Source: Azolla pinnata
Taxonomy: Eukaryota; Streptophyta; Polypodiopsida; Salviniales; Salviniaceae
Direction: 5' to 3'
Length of the DNA: 64,000 bases
Assembly: GCA_037176905.1 (NCBI GenBank)
Contig: JBBBWG010026425.1
Location: 1 to 64,000, forward strand
Shown: in pieces, positions 37,901 to 48,100 of the stretch
Numbering within the stretch: position 1 is the stretch's first letter
How the letters are laid out: every line of letters starts with the position of its first letter
The notes under the pieces: model-generated
Databases searched by the model: none
The model's input: the letters and a program-made list of their open reading frames with translations, nothing else
What the model was told of the DNA's origin: nothing
Made by a program: the position numbers and the translations under genes

Positions 37901-40671
37901 GCTGGACTGTAAGACGTACATGAATAGAAGATATTGACACAAGTGAAGACCTGACAGTTGAGTCATGTACTTGACTAGAAAATATCTAAAGCTACTTAAA
38001 ATCAACATCTTCAAAAATAATTGGCTTGACTAGAATTGTTATTAGTTGTGATATTAGCTTCATTCATGATGCACTTGATAATAAAGTTGAATGCTAATGA
38101 AGGCCCTAGTATTTTCGCATGAGTGCATGATTAGGACTTTTTCTCATGCTAATACTTTCCCTGTTAACTGTTTGATTATAACTTTTAAACATCTACATTT
38201 TTAAATGGTGCGTCTCCAAAAGCTATAATTCTGAGAGAACGGCAATGATTGTTCATCGCATTTTTGAAAAAAAAAGGTTTAACAGCCCATTTTCTCGATT
38301 AAACGTCTACTACAAGTAAAGACTGAACCTTTCACATATGCATGCTCAATTTACAGTGTAGGAAAGCCAGAAACGGAGCTTGACTAGGAAATCCAGAAAC
38401 TAGAAGTTCAATTTAACAATGGTAAAGAAAAAACATGTTTATAAAACCCTAAGTTCCTGTCTATAATAATACTGTAGAGGGTTACCTAATGCATATCATA
38501 CTCTATGAAAATAATGAATAGTCAAGCATTTACCCTACTATTATGTGCAAGATTGGTAACCCACACTGGGTGTGCGGATGCCATAATGTTGTAAGAGCTT
38601 TGCAGAATGTCTTGTGTCCTCAGTTAGAATCAAGTCTGCTGACTTCAGCACTCGTAAGGCCCTGAAATCGGATTGAGAAAATCTTTTGGATGATATTCAG
38701 GAGACAGAAGCTTTCATTTCAAAGTTTACCATAGAGCATACATTGGCTGAAAAAAACTGAACTGCTTCTTGAGATTAAGGAATTACAATCACAATACCTT
38801 AATGTTATGTCCTCCAAATTCCCAATAGGAGTTGCCACAAGGTAGAGTCCACTTTCTAATTCACCCTGAATAGCATCCAGGAGTAATATTGAAGTCTCAG
38901 ATCAAATGCTTGTAATTACAAGCGATAAAATGAAGAATGACACATCTCGCAAATGCAGAAAACGGGGAAGACTTAAACAAATCACGTGCTAACTAGCCTC
39001 ATGTCTCAATATTCCAGAAACTTCCTGATACATAAGATATTTTATCTCCCATGAAGCCCTAACCCGTTATGATATCTTTATCCAAATATCTACGTCATGT
39101 TTCTGTGTGACACTAACTGCAGCAGGGCATGGTGTTTCATTTATACCGAACAGACTTACTAAAGAAGCCTTTCCTGTGTAGAACCTCCAGCAGATAAACA
39201 AATGTCACTAGATCCTCTGTTGAAAAATGAGTTTTTACATGTCTTGAGCAGCAACCTTGTGTGTCTACATGTTGCGGACTCCCTATTTTTGAGCCTTTCC
39301 TACGGAAACGCCTTGTGTGTGAGCAGAACCCTGAGCATAGGGTAATGTGTGATAAGTATGTCGTAAGAAGTTTGCTCAATGTGATAAGAAGTATGCTTCC
39401 ACTGGTGGCTAATGCCGTTGAGCCATGGACTCCATTTCTAGCGCCAGGATCTGGCGCAGTTAAGTTACATGTCGCCCAAATTTCTGACGCAATTAGCATT
39501 ACATATCACCGATCCTGAGTATGTGGTAAGAAGTTTGCTCAATGTGATAAGAAGTATGCTTCCATTGGTGACTAATGCCGTTGAGCCATGGAGTCCACTT
39601 CTAGCACCAGGATCTGGTGCAGTTAAGTTACAGGTTGCCCAAATTTCTGATGCAATTAGCATTACACATCATCGATCCTGAGTATGTGGTAAGAAGTTTG
39701 CTCGATGTGATAAGAAGAATGCTTCCACTGGTGGTTAATGCCGTTGAGCCATGAAGTCCATTTCTAGCGCCAGGATCTGGCGCAGTTAAGTTACATGTCG
39801 CCCAAATTTCTGACGCAATTAGCATTACATATCACCGATCCTGAGTATGTGGTAAGGAGTTTGCTCAATGTGATAAGAAGTATGCTTCCATTGGTGGCTA
39901 ATGCCGCTAAGCCATGGATTCCATTTCTAGCGCCAGGATCTGGCACAGTTAAGTTATGTCGCCCAAATTTCTGACGCAATTAGCATTACATATCACCATG
40001 GANNNNNNNNNNNNNNNNNNNNNNNNNNNNNNNNNNNNNNNNNNNNNNNNNNNNNNNNNNNNNNNNNNNNNNNNNNNNNNNNNNNNNNNNNNNNNNNNNN
40101 NNGTCCATTTCTAGCGCTGGGATCTGGCGCAGTTAAGTTACATTTCGCCCAAATTTCTGACGCAATTAGCATTACATATCACCATGGAGTCCATTTCTAG
40201 CGCTGGGATCTGGCGCAGTTAAGTTACATTTCGCCCAAATTTCTGACGCAATTAGCATTACATATGACCGATCCTGATTTGAGAGACCCTGGTAAGCGGA
40301 CTCTTCGAAGGAAGAAACATAGAAGCATTAACGGAAAAACAGCGTGTCCATTTCTTTCCCAACAGCTTACTTGCCTTGGCAGAGGAGGAAATCACATCAT
40401 CCTGTAGGGAGCAAGAAGCTTGTTCGCCCGGAGGGTGGGCCGCCGCCGCCGCCGCCGCCGCCGCCGCCCTCTCAATGGCACCATCGGATACAGAAAGAGT
40501 GAGGATGCATGAAGAAAACTGGCGCCTTGCGCGGCGGGGAGGGGGCGAGGCACGGCGAATGGTGAAGTGGGTCGATGCGATCTGATGGGAAGAGAAGCTC
40601 GTGATGCCGCAGCAGCAGCGATGAAGAGCAGCAGCAGCAGCGATGGAAGGAGCTCGGAGCATTCTCACCAT
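34973..40671 (-). CDS. RsmI-type 16S rRNA (cytidine-2'-O)-methyltransferase, probably organellar
   Basis: Nine exons (complement): 40375-40671, 38798-38865, 38565-38661, 37778-37906, 37564-37672, 37342-37486, 35549-35591, 35275-35445, 34973-35065; 383 residues. RsmI 2'-O-methylates a cytidine in the small-subunit rRNA decoding centre. Exon 1 codes an Arg/Ser/Ala-rich organelle-targeting-like leader with a ten-Ala run from a GCC microsatellite. The tetrapyrrole-methylase fold follows: GLYLVATPIGNLEDITLRAL, ADLILTEDTRHS, SYHKFNEA, ALISDAGMPGVSDPGAEL, PIPGPCAVITAL, CVVAREMTKIHEEFWRGT, PRGEIT, and a C-terminal helical region. Intron 1 uses a GC donor (AAG|GCAAGT); the GT three bases on would put a stop in frame. 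Intron 6 contains a Ty1/copia fossil, and intron 1 a tandem repeat with an assembly gap. Confidence 0.93.
36000..36460 (-). mobile_element. Ty1/copia retrotransposon fossil (integrase and RNase H fragments)
   Basis: Read on the minus strand inside RsmI intron 6, 36190-36455 resembles the copia integrase core (for example KYFVTLV and ALVQNQIDKKFKYL), and 36000-36130 resembles the end of the RNase H domain (EVEYVSATEA). The parts between are missing, no LTRs or target-site duplication are visible, and the copy is broken in several places. It appears old. It lies in the same orientation as the host gene. Confidence 0.7.
36650..37290. other. AT-rich low-complexity intron sequence
   Basis: A purine-rich stretch (AAAAGGAGAAAAAG type, 36710-37020) is followed by a pyrimidine-rich one (TTTTCTTTTT type, 37020-37290) within RsmI intron 6. 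The two halves could pair loosely as an imperfect inverted repeat. No coding content seen. Confidence 0.55.
39345..40262. repeat. 163-bp / 86-bp tandem repeat in RsmI intron 1
   Basis: Three to four long units (163-bp period) contain GATCCTGAGTATGTGGTAAG, TGCTTCCA(C/T)TGGTG, TAATGCCGTTGAGCC and TTTCTAGCGCCAGGATCTGG. The right part (from about 39916) has a short 86-bp version lacking the first ~77 bp, at 39916, 40103 and 40189. Copies are 90% or more alike by eye. The array sits inside the transcribed intron. Confidence 0.94.
40003..40102. other. Assembly gap (100 N) inside the RsmI intron repeat
   Basis: Exactly 100 N between two copies of the 86-bp unit; a placeholder gap. True copy number and intron length are unknown. 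Confidence 0.97.
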
Positions 40672-40734
40672 TTCTGAAGAACGAAGAAAGGAAGGAAGAA
40701 AGAAAGAAAGGGAAAAACGCTAAACTCAGAGGGT

Positions 40735-41575
40735 TTAGAGATGGATTAAGGGATTAGGGTTTACGGTTTAGGGTTTAGGGTTTACGGTTTAGGGTTTAGG
40801 GTTTAGGGTTTGGGGTTTGGGGTTTAGGGTTTAGGGTTTAGGGTTAATCCAGCGGTCCAATGAGAGAATCAGAAGAAAAGCACTAAACTTAGAGGATTTA
40901 GGGATGGATTAAGGGATTAGGGATTAGGGTTTAGGCTTTAGGCTTTAGGGCTTAGGGTTTAGGGTTTGGGGTTTGGGGTTTAGGGTTTAGAGTTTAGGGT
41001 TCATCCAGCGGTCCAATGAGAGAATCTGAAGAAAAACACTAAACTCAGAGGATTTAGGGATTAGGGTTTAGGGATTAGGATTTAGGGTTTTGGGTTTTGG
41101 GTTTTGGGTTTGGGGTTTGGGGTTTAGGGTTTAGATTTTAGGGTTCATCCGGCAATCCGATGAGAGAATCTGAAGAAAAACACTAAACTCAGAGGATTTA
41201 GGGATTAGAGTTTAGGGTTTAGGGTTTAGGGTTTGGGATTTAGAGTTTAGGGTTCATCCAGCGATCTGACGAGAGAATCTGAAGAAAAACACTAAACTCA
41301 GAGGATTTAGGGATTAGGGTTTAGGGTTTGGGGTTTGGAGTATGGAGTTTTAAGGTTCATCCAGCGATCCGATGAGAGAATCTGAAGAAACACACTAAAC
41401 TCAGAGGATTTAGGGTTTAGGGTTTGGGGTTTGGGGTTCGGGGTTTAGAGTTTAGGGTTCATCCGGCGATCCGATGAGAGAATTTGGAGAAAAACACTAA
41501 ACTTAGAGGATTTAGGGATTAGGGTTTAGGGTTAGAGTTTAGGGTTCATCCAGCGATCCGATGAGAGAATCTTTG
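40735..41575. repeat. TTTAGGG-rich block with ~105-160-bp units
   Basis: About seven units, each with GAAAAACACTAAACTCAGAG, GGATTTAGGGATTAGGGTTT, runs of GGGTTTAGGGTTTGGGG, and CATCCAGCGATCCGATGAGAGAATC. The Arabidopsis-type telomere motif TTTAGGG dominates, G-rich on plus. It begins about 65 bp upstream of the RsmI ATG, in the divergent RsmI/RBM28 interval. Confidence 0.95.
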
Positions 41576-42545
41576 AAGGTTGTTCGATGAAAAAAATCTT
41601 CTGAGGCTTATCCCGAAGTTCCATGAAAGAATCTTTTAAAGGTTTAGGATTTAGGGTTTATCTAGAAAGAATCCTTTAGGGTTTATCTAGCAATCTGATG
41701 AACGAATCTTTCAAGGTTTATCCAACAATCTAATGAACAAATCTTTCATGGTTTATCCAGAAATTCGATGAAAGAATCTTTTAGGGTTTATCTAGCAATC
41801 TGATGAGAGAATCTTCCAAGGTTTATCTAGCAATTCAATGAAAGAATCTTTCAAAGGTTTAGGATTTAGGGCTTATCCAACAATTTGATGAAAGAATCTT
41901 TTAGGGTTTATCTAGAAATTCAATGAAAGAATCTTTTAGGGTTTAGGATTTGGGGTTTATCTAGAAATTCAGTGAAAGAATATTTTAGGGTTTATCTAGC
42001 AATCTGATGAAAGAATCTTTCAAGGTTTATCTAGCGATTCGATGAAAGGATCTTTTAGGGTTTAGGATTTAGGGTTTATCCGACAATCTGATGACAGAAT
42101 TTTTCAGGGTTCATCCAACGATTCGATGATCTTTTAGAGGTTTAGGATATAGAGTTTATCTAGCAATCTCATGAAAGAATCTTTTAGGGTTTATCCTGAA
42201 ATTCGATGAAAGAATCTTTTATCGATTTATGATTTAGGGTTTATCTAGCAATTTGATGAAAGAATCTTTCAAGGTTTATCCAGAAATTCGATGAAAGAAT
42301 CTTTCAAGGTTTATCCAGAAATTCGATGAAAGAATATTTCAGGGTTTATCCAATAATCTGATGAAAGAAAATTTCAAGGTTTATCCAACATTTCGATGAA
42401 AGAATCTTTTAGGGTTTAGGAATTTGGGTTTATCCAACAATCTGATGAAAGAATTTTGCAAGGTTTATCCACTAATTCAATGAAAGAATCTTTTAGGGTT
42501 CAGGATTTAGGGTTTATCCAACAATCCAGTGGAAGAATCCATGAA
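41576..42545. repeat. ~36-60-bp repeat: GAAAGAATCTTTTAGGGTTTATC
   Basis: About 20 degenerate copies of GAAAGAATCTTTTAGGGTTT followed by ATCTAGCAATCTGATG. It shares AGAATC and AGGGTTT with the preceding block and looks derived from it by local amplification. Confidence 0.93.
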
Positions 42546-43140
42546 AAAGCTATAATCCCTTTAGGGTTTAGGGCTCCTCCAACTATCTGTTTGCTCCTGA
42601 GAGCAATCCGAGGAAGGAATCTATGCACGTATTGCATTGTCGAGTAAAAACTAAATCTGTTTAGGGTTTAGGGTTTATCCAATAGTCCATCTGTTCCCAA
42701 GAGCAATTCGATGAAGGAATCTATGAAAGTATTGCATTATTCAAAACAAACTAAACATGTTTAGGGTTTATCCAACAATCCGATGAAAGAATCTTTTAGG
42801 GTTTTGGATTTAGAGCTCAACGAGCAATCCAATGGACGAATCTATGAAAAAACAAAATATATATCCGTTAGGGTTCAGGATTTATCCAACAGTCAGTTTG
42901 TTCTAAGAGCAATCCAATGAAAGAATCGATGCATGTATTGCATTGTTTAGAAAAAATTAACTTGGTTTAGGGTTTAGGGTTTATCCAACTGTCTGTTTGT
43001 TACCTCAGAGCAATCCAGTGAAAGAATCTATGCACATTTTACATTTCTAGAAAAAACTAAATCCATTTAGGGTTTAGGGTTTATGCACGACTCCTGTTTG
43101 TTCCCAAGAGCAATCCAATAAAAAAGAATCTATGCATAGC
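42546..43140. repeat. ~100-115-bp repeat, about five copies
   Basis: Each unit has TTTAGGGTTTAGGGTTTATC, CTGTTTGTTCCCAAGAGCAATCC, GAAAGAATCTATGCA and TTGCATTGTTCAGAAAAAACTAA. It continues the TTTAGGG-bearing series. Confidence 0.9.
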
Positions 43141-43600
43141 TTGCATTGTTCAGAAAAGTCCTAATCTGCAAAAGAAGCAGAGAACTCTAGGCGGCAGAAT
43201 CAGTAAGAAGACTTGCTCTAATAACAATCCATCGATCGCTAGCTCCCCGAGCAAAATGATAAGTGGCTCGATTGGCCCGATCCGGATTCTGATCCATCGC
43301 CTCGATGGTCTCGAAATCAGGCTTGCTCCAGATTGGAGCTGCTTGCATGCAACGTTCATTCGCAGAATCCAGACGCTATGCGACAAGCCCATCGACGATT
43401 CACAGAAACTGGACCCGATGCGACACGCCGCTGTTCCGAAACATTGCGTTCTTCGGGAGCATCGCGAGGAGATCGCAGATCGATTAACTCGGCGATCTAT
43501 TGGTCTTTGCGGGCCCTGTTTCGGCAATCGCAGAATGCAAGCAAACTTACGGACAGCCTCCGCTCGGGATAGCTGACAGAGTGCACGATGTTTTCCCTTC
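43141..43600. other. Unique island between telomere-like repeats
   Basis: About 450 bp without repeats. Open frames of 125 codons (minus, 43150-43527) and 106 codons (plus, 43256-43576) overlap; neither shows a recognisable domain. No confident gene call. Confidence 0.45.
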
Positions 43601-44160
43601 GTCGAAATCAGAGCAGCGACATGACCTGGTTCACTTGTCTCCGTATAATTTTCAGGGTTTCAGGTTTGATATCTTACAAAAACCACCGACGGAATCTGGT
43701 TCACTCGTCTCTGCATAATTCTCAAGGTTTTAGGTTTAGGTTTTAGGTCATACAAAAACCGCTGGTGTAATCTGGTTCACTCCTCTCTCTATAATTCTCA
43801 AGGCTTCAGGCTTTAGGTTCGAGATCATACAAAAACCACCGACGTAATCTGGTTCACCCGTCTCTGTAAAATTTCCAGGGTTCTAGGGTTTAGGTTTGAG
43901 ACCATACAAAAACCACCCACGGTAATCTGTTTCGCTTGTCTCTGCGTAATTTTTAGGGTTTCAGGGTTCAGGTTTTTAGATCATACAAAAAACCACCGGC
44001 GCAATCTGTTTCAGTTATCTCTGTAGAATTTTTAGGATTTTTAGGGTTTAGGTTCACTTGTCTTTGAAAGATTTTTAGGGTTTATTAGGGTTTCTTTAGG
44101 GTTTAGGTTCACTTGTCTCTTGATGATTTTTAGGGTTTTAGGGTTTTAGGGTTTTTTTGG
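43601..44160. repeat. ~75-bp repeat with AGGGTTTCAGGTTT and ACAAAAACCACCG
   Basis: Six to seven decaying copies of a unit with CTGGTTCACTTGTCTC, TAATTTTCAGGGTTTCAGG and CATACAAAAACCACCG. The last copies merge into TTTAGGGTTTTAGGG sequence upstream of RBM28. Confidence 0.9.
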
Positions 44161-45127
44161 GGATTGGCATGAAAAACCGCCCTGGTTTTGGGGAAAAACC
44201 AGCGTGGTTTTGGATTGATGCCGCGCTGAGCAACAAACCGAGGCTTTCTGCCCTAATCCGCCCTTTCATCCTGTTCCGCTTCTTTCCGAATTCCCAACCC
44301 TAACATTTTGGTCTTTTTTGCTTTTGCAGCGAGCCAGCATCTCCTGTTTCAGGTAACTCTTCCACTCTTTCTCCCCCTCTCTCTCTCTATCAGACTTGTG
44401 TGTTTGTTTTTGCAAGCCTTGTTTTTTTGTTTTTTGCTCTTGCGTCCGTTGGTGGCACATCCGGGTTTAGGGTTTAGGGTTTTGAGTTTCGTGTTTGGGT
44501 TTTAGGGCAATGCGGGACGGTTTCTTGCATGGAATATTGCTTGGGTTCTAGGGTTTACCTCATAGTTTTATGAGTAAAGAGCTTATGGATTATGCCATAT
44601 AGAGCATACGGTCCGTAGGCTAGGATTTATCTGTTCAGCGTCAGGTTTAATGGTTTAAAACAGATGGAAAGATGATTTTGGGGTTATCACGCGATGACTA
44701 CATTGTGGTGTTTAGGAGGCAAAATAGGTTTGTATCAAGATTAGATATTTGTTTGAACTCTAAAATGCTCTACAATTTATTTTCGGTGGAACTCTGCAAG
44801 GAAGGGACGTGAGAAAACCAGTTTTTAAAGTGAAAACCGTTCAATCGGATCTGAATTCACATGGCATTCCATTTGATGTGGATCATAAACTTCGCGCCTT
44901 CGACCATGACAGAGCTAATATGAGAGGAGAAATAAATGCCCAATGTTGATTATGTTTTATTGTAATATCGTGCAATCTGTTGACACCTTGTGCTGATATA
45001 ATGCTGACACAGGTTAGCTTCATAATTGCTCATTCAATCAGAGAGTGCGACGGTGTAGATAATGTGATTGATGAAACTTAAAGAAGTACAATAAGCTGGA
45101 AGGGAGAAAGGACGAAATTTATCGAGG
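44161..45127 (+). promoter_or_regulatory. Promoter and leader region of the RBM28 gene
   Basis: Contains AACCCTAA (44296-44303, AACCCTAAC) and TTTAGGGTTTAGGG (44465-44478), telo-box-type motifs, plus CT-rich stretches. Telo boxes near transcription starts are typical of plant ribosome-biogenesis genes. CTTTTGCAG at 44323-44331 could end a leader intron. The start of transcription is not determined. Confidence 0.4.
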
Positions 45128-48100
45128 ATGAAGATTAAAAACAAAGCTAAAGAAGTGCCGGTCATGGGACAAAACTCAACCGATCCTCGCATGATCTTCA
45201 TCAGGAACCTACCTTATAAGCTTACAGATCCAGAGGTATCCTGTAAATGAAATTTATGGATGAAAACACTGCGTATTATCCTGATTTAATAAAGGCATAA
45301 TCTTTTGAAGAATTTTGATTGTAAAGTTGACATAAGGATTTCATAACGTAATCTCATAGTCCTTAGGACAACATATGACGTGGAGGGGTGGTTTAAAATG
45401 TTTATTCATTAATCATCAACTTATGCATACATTAATTCTCGTAAAGCATCTCCAAAACGTTCTACCACGTGTATTAAGAACATCCTTGCTCTTGTCGTGA
45501 TATTAATGTCTTAAGAATTTGATAGCACTTGTATGACGCAGAGGTTAATGTTTTGCTGTCTCTCTCTCTCTCTCAGACAATTGTGTGTGGGGGTTAATAT
45601 ATCCGCCTCTTGTCACCATTATGATCATGGACTGATTGTATGGACATATTTCTATCTATGTAATGCTTGTTCCGTATTTTCTACCTAGCTGACACTAGTG
45701 CTTGCTCTATATGTGGAGTTACAGAACGTCATAAATATCATGTCTCTGTCCAATCACATATAATTTTATGTGTGCAAAGATTGTGCATCTGCCACCAGGG
45801 TGTCAGAAATCATTCATGTAAGTCTTCATGTAAGTTCTGCTATTTGCAAAGGTCGAAGGAGCAATCTATATATATTTATCAAGGTTGAAGTACACCTTGG
45901 TGGTCCTCATTGCTATATAGTCTCCCTGCTCATCATATGCTTCTTGTGGCAGCACCAAATAGAAAAGCCTGGGTCGATTGATAATGTTTTCAAGGGCGAA
46001 AGACGTTGTTAAGAACTCTCGATGTTTTTTTTTGTTTGTGAAAATCAGATTCACCAGTTAAACATACACAGCTAATCATTGCCAATGCATGGCATAATGT
46101 AACACGTAGCCTGATGAACGTTTTTATTGCATTCTGCAGCTCCAGGAGGTTTTCAGTGAAATTGGTCCAGTGCGTCGCAGTTTTTTAGTAAAGGAGAAAG
46201 GCAAGGTTTCTAATTGTCCCTTGTGTATGACAGTGCGATCGTTGTGTATGGATATACCCCTTTTTTTGTGAATGGTTAGGACTATTTATTAATAATCCCT
46301 ACATTTACGTTACAAGTTCAAATTCTTCCTAAAAAGATGTCATGGTTTTAGTTTGAGAATCTGTCATTATGTGTATGTAACATGCAGGCAAAGAGGATCA
46401 TCGAGGGTTTGGGTTTGTACAATTGTAAGTTCTTCGTATCTTTCTCCTTTATTTCTACTTCAGTTAAGAGGCATGGTATAAGTCCTTAATGTGGACTCAG
46501 CTTTTTGTCTCATAGGAAATTTGTCATTTTTAAGAAAACGTCACAGATATTTTCGTTGGAGTCATTTTGATTTAAATTCATTGCTTCTTTTCTCCCTTGT
46601 TCTTTCTATAAACTCGTTTGGAGATAACAAATTTTCTTTTTTCCTCTGCAGTGCTGCTGCAGAACATGCAACACTTGCTGTAGAGATCAAAGATGGGTCT
46701 GATCTACAGGGTCGCAAAATCAAGGTTTCTTTGGCAAATCGGCGACCTCCATTTGAAGCTAGGCGCGCTAAAAAGAATCCCGGTCTGGATTGGCTATTTG
46801 CATTCACATCTTTGCACAGAATGAACCATGTTTTATACTATATGGGGAATGCACTTAAGGATATCAATATCATGAATCTTGCCTTACATTAGGAGCCCAA
46901 TGTCACATGCCTATGTGTCACCAATAAAATTGTTTCTATTAGCGAAACAGCTAAGATGTTATAATAATGAGTATGTGTGTTTCAATGTTTTGGAAATGAA
47001 TCTCCTTTTTTTTGCTAGATTTCCCATTGTTTAATATTTAAAGAATTTATCTTGTTTCCAGATCATGATAGCTCAAAGGGCGATAACCTGGCAAGTGATG
47101 CTGATAAAGAAGGATCTCCTCAAAAGAGTACATCAGAATTGCACAACATGAAAAAAGAAACTCTCTGTAATGAGCAGATTGGCAAGGATAAAAAACACAG
47201 CAATGGATTGCCTGTCATTTCGAAGAAGAAAAAGAAAAAAATTGGCAATAATATACCTAATAGTGACATTTTATCTGGTGGTCAAGAGAAGGATAATCAT
47301 AAACGGGGTTAGTAAATCAAATCTAGCAACTCCCAACTTTTAAGGCGGTCCATCCTCTTGAAGTAAACTATGTTGTTTTCACTTGAGAAGGTCATCTAAT
47401 GTTCAAATTATTCTTTGTGGATGGGTTAGAAATGCTTGATGAAGTGTCCAAAAGGAAAGGTGTGGTTGTCCATGAAGAAAAAAGCTCAGCTAAACAAAGG
47501 TTCCTTTAATATCTTTGTTTGTAATTCTCTTCAAAGAATTTATCCTGAAACTGTATCCATTCTTTTATATAGGGTTGCAAGGACAGTTGTTTTTGGTGGC
47601 CTGGGAACCCCAGAGATGCGTGAAGAAGTGATTGAGTGTGCAAGAAAGATAGGATCAGTTGAGTCTGTACAATCATCTCTATCACATCAAGAGCTGAAAG
47701 GCAGAGGTTGGATTCTTGTAACTTCGCTATCCGATCACAATGTGTTTCTAATCTCATTGCTATCTAAAAAAAAAATATAATCCCGATATGTCTTAAAACA
47801 CCAAAAGAACTGAATAGTATTGATCCAAGGGTGAGGTATGTATGAACAAAGTACCTGTTGATACTGTTACTACATGACCAGAACTAAGTATGCACGATAC
47901 ATTCTGTCCATTCATATCATGGTCTGTTTACATATTTGGTGTTATATCATATGAAGATAATCGTATAAAACCTGCCAAAACTTATCAGGCCTAGAGAGAG
48001 ATGGTTGTAAGATGGGTGCTGCTTCCGTGGTGTATACATCTGTTAAAGCAGCTTGTCACGCAGTTGCTGCAATCCATGGGAAAACTATAGGAGGTGGCAT

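Noticed and set aside
43150-43576. Possible small gene in the unique island (125-codon minus, 106-codon plus frames)
   Set aside because: The two frames overlap on opposite strands, with no domain, splice pattern or composition supporting either.
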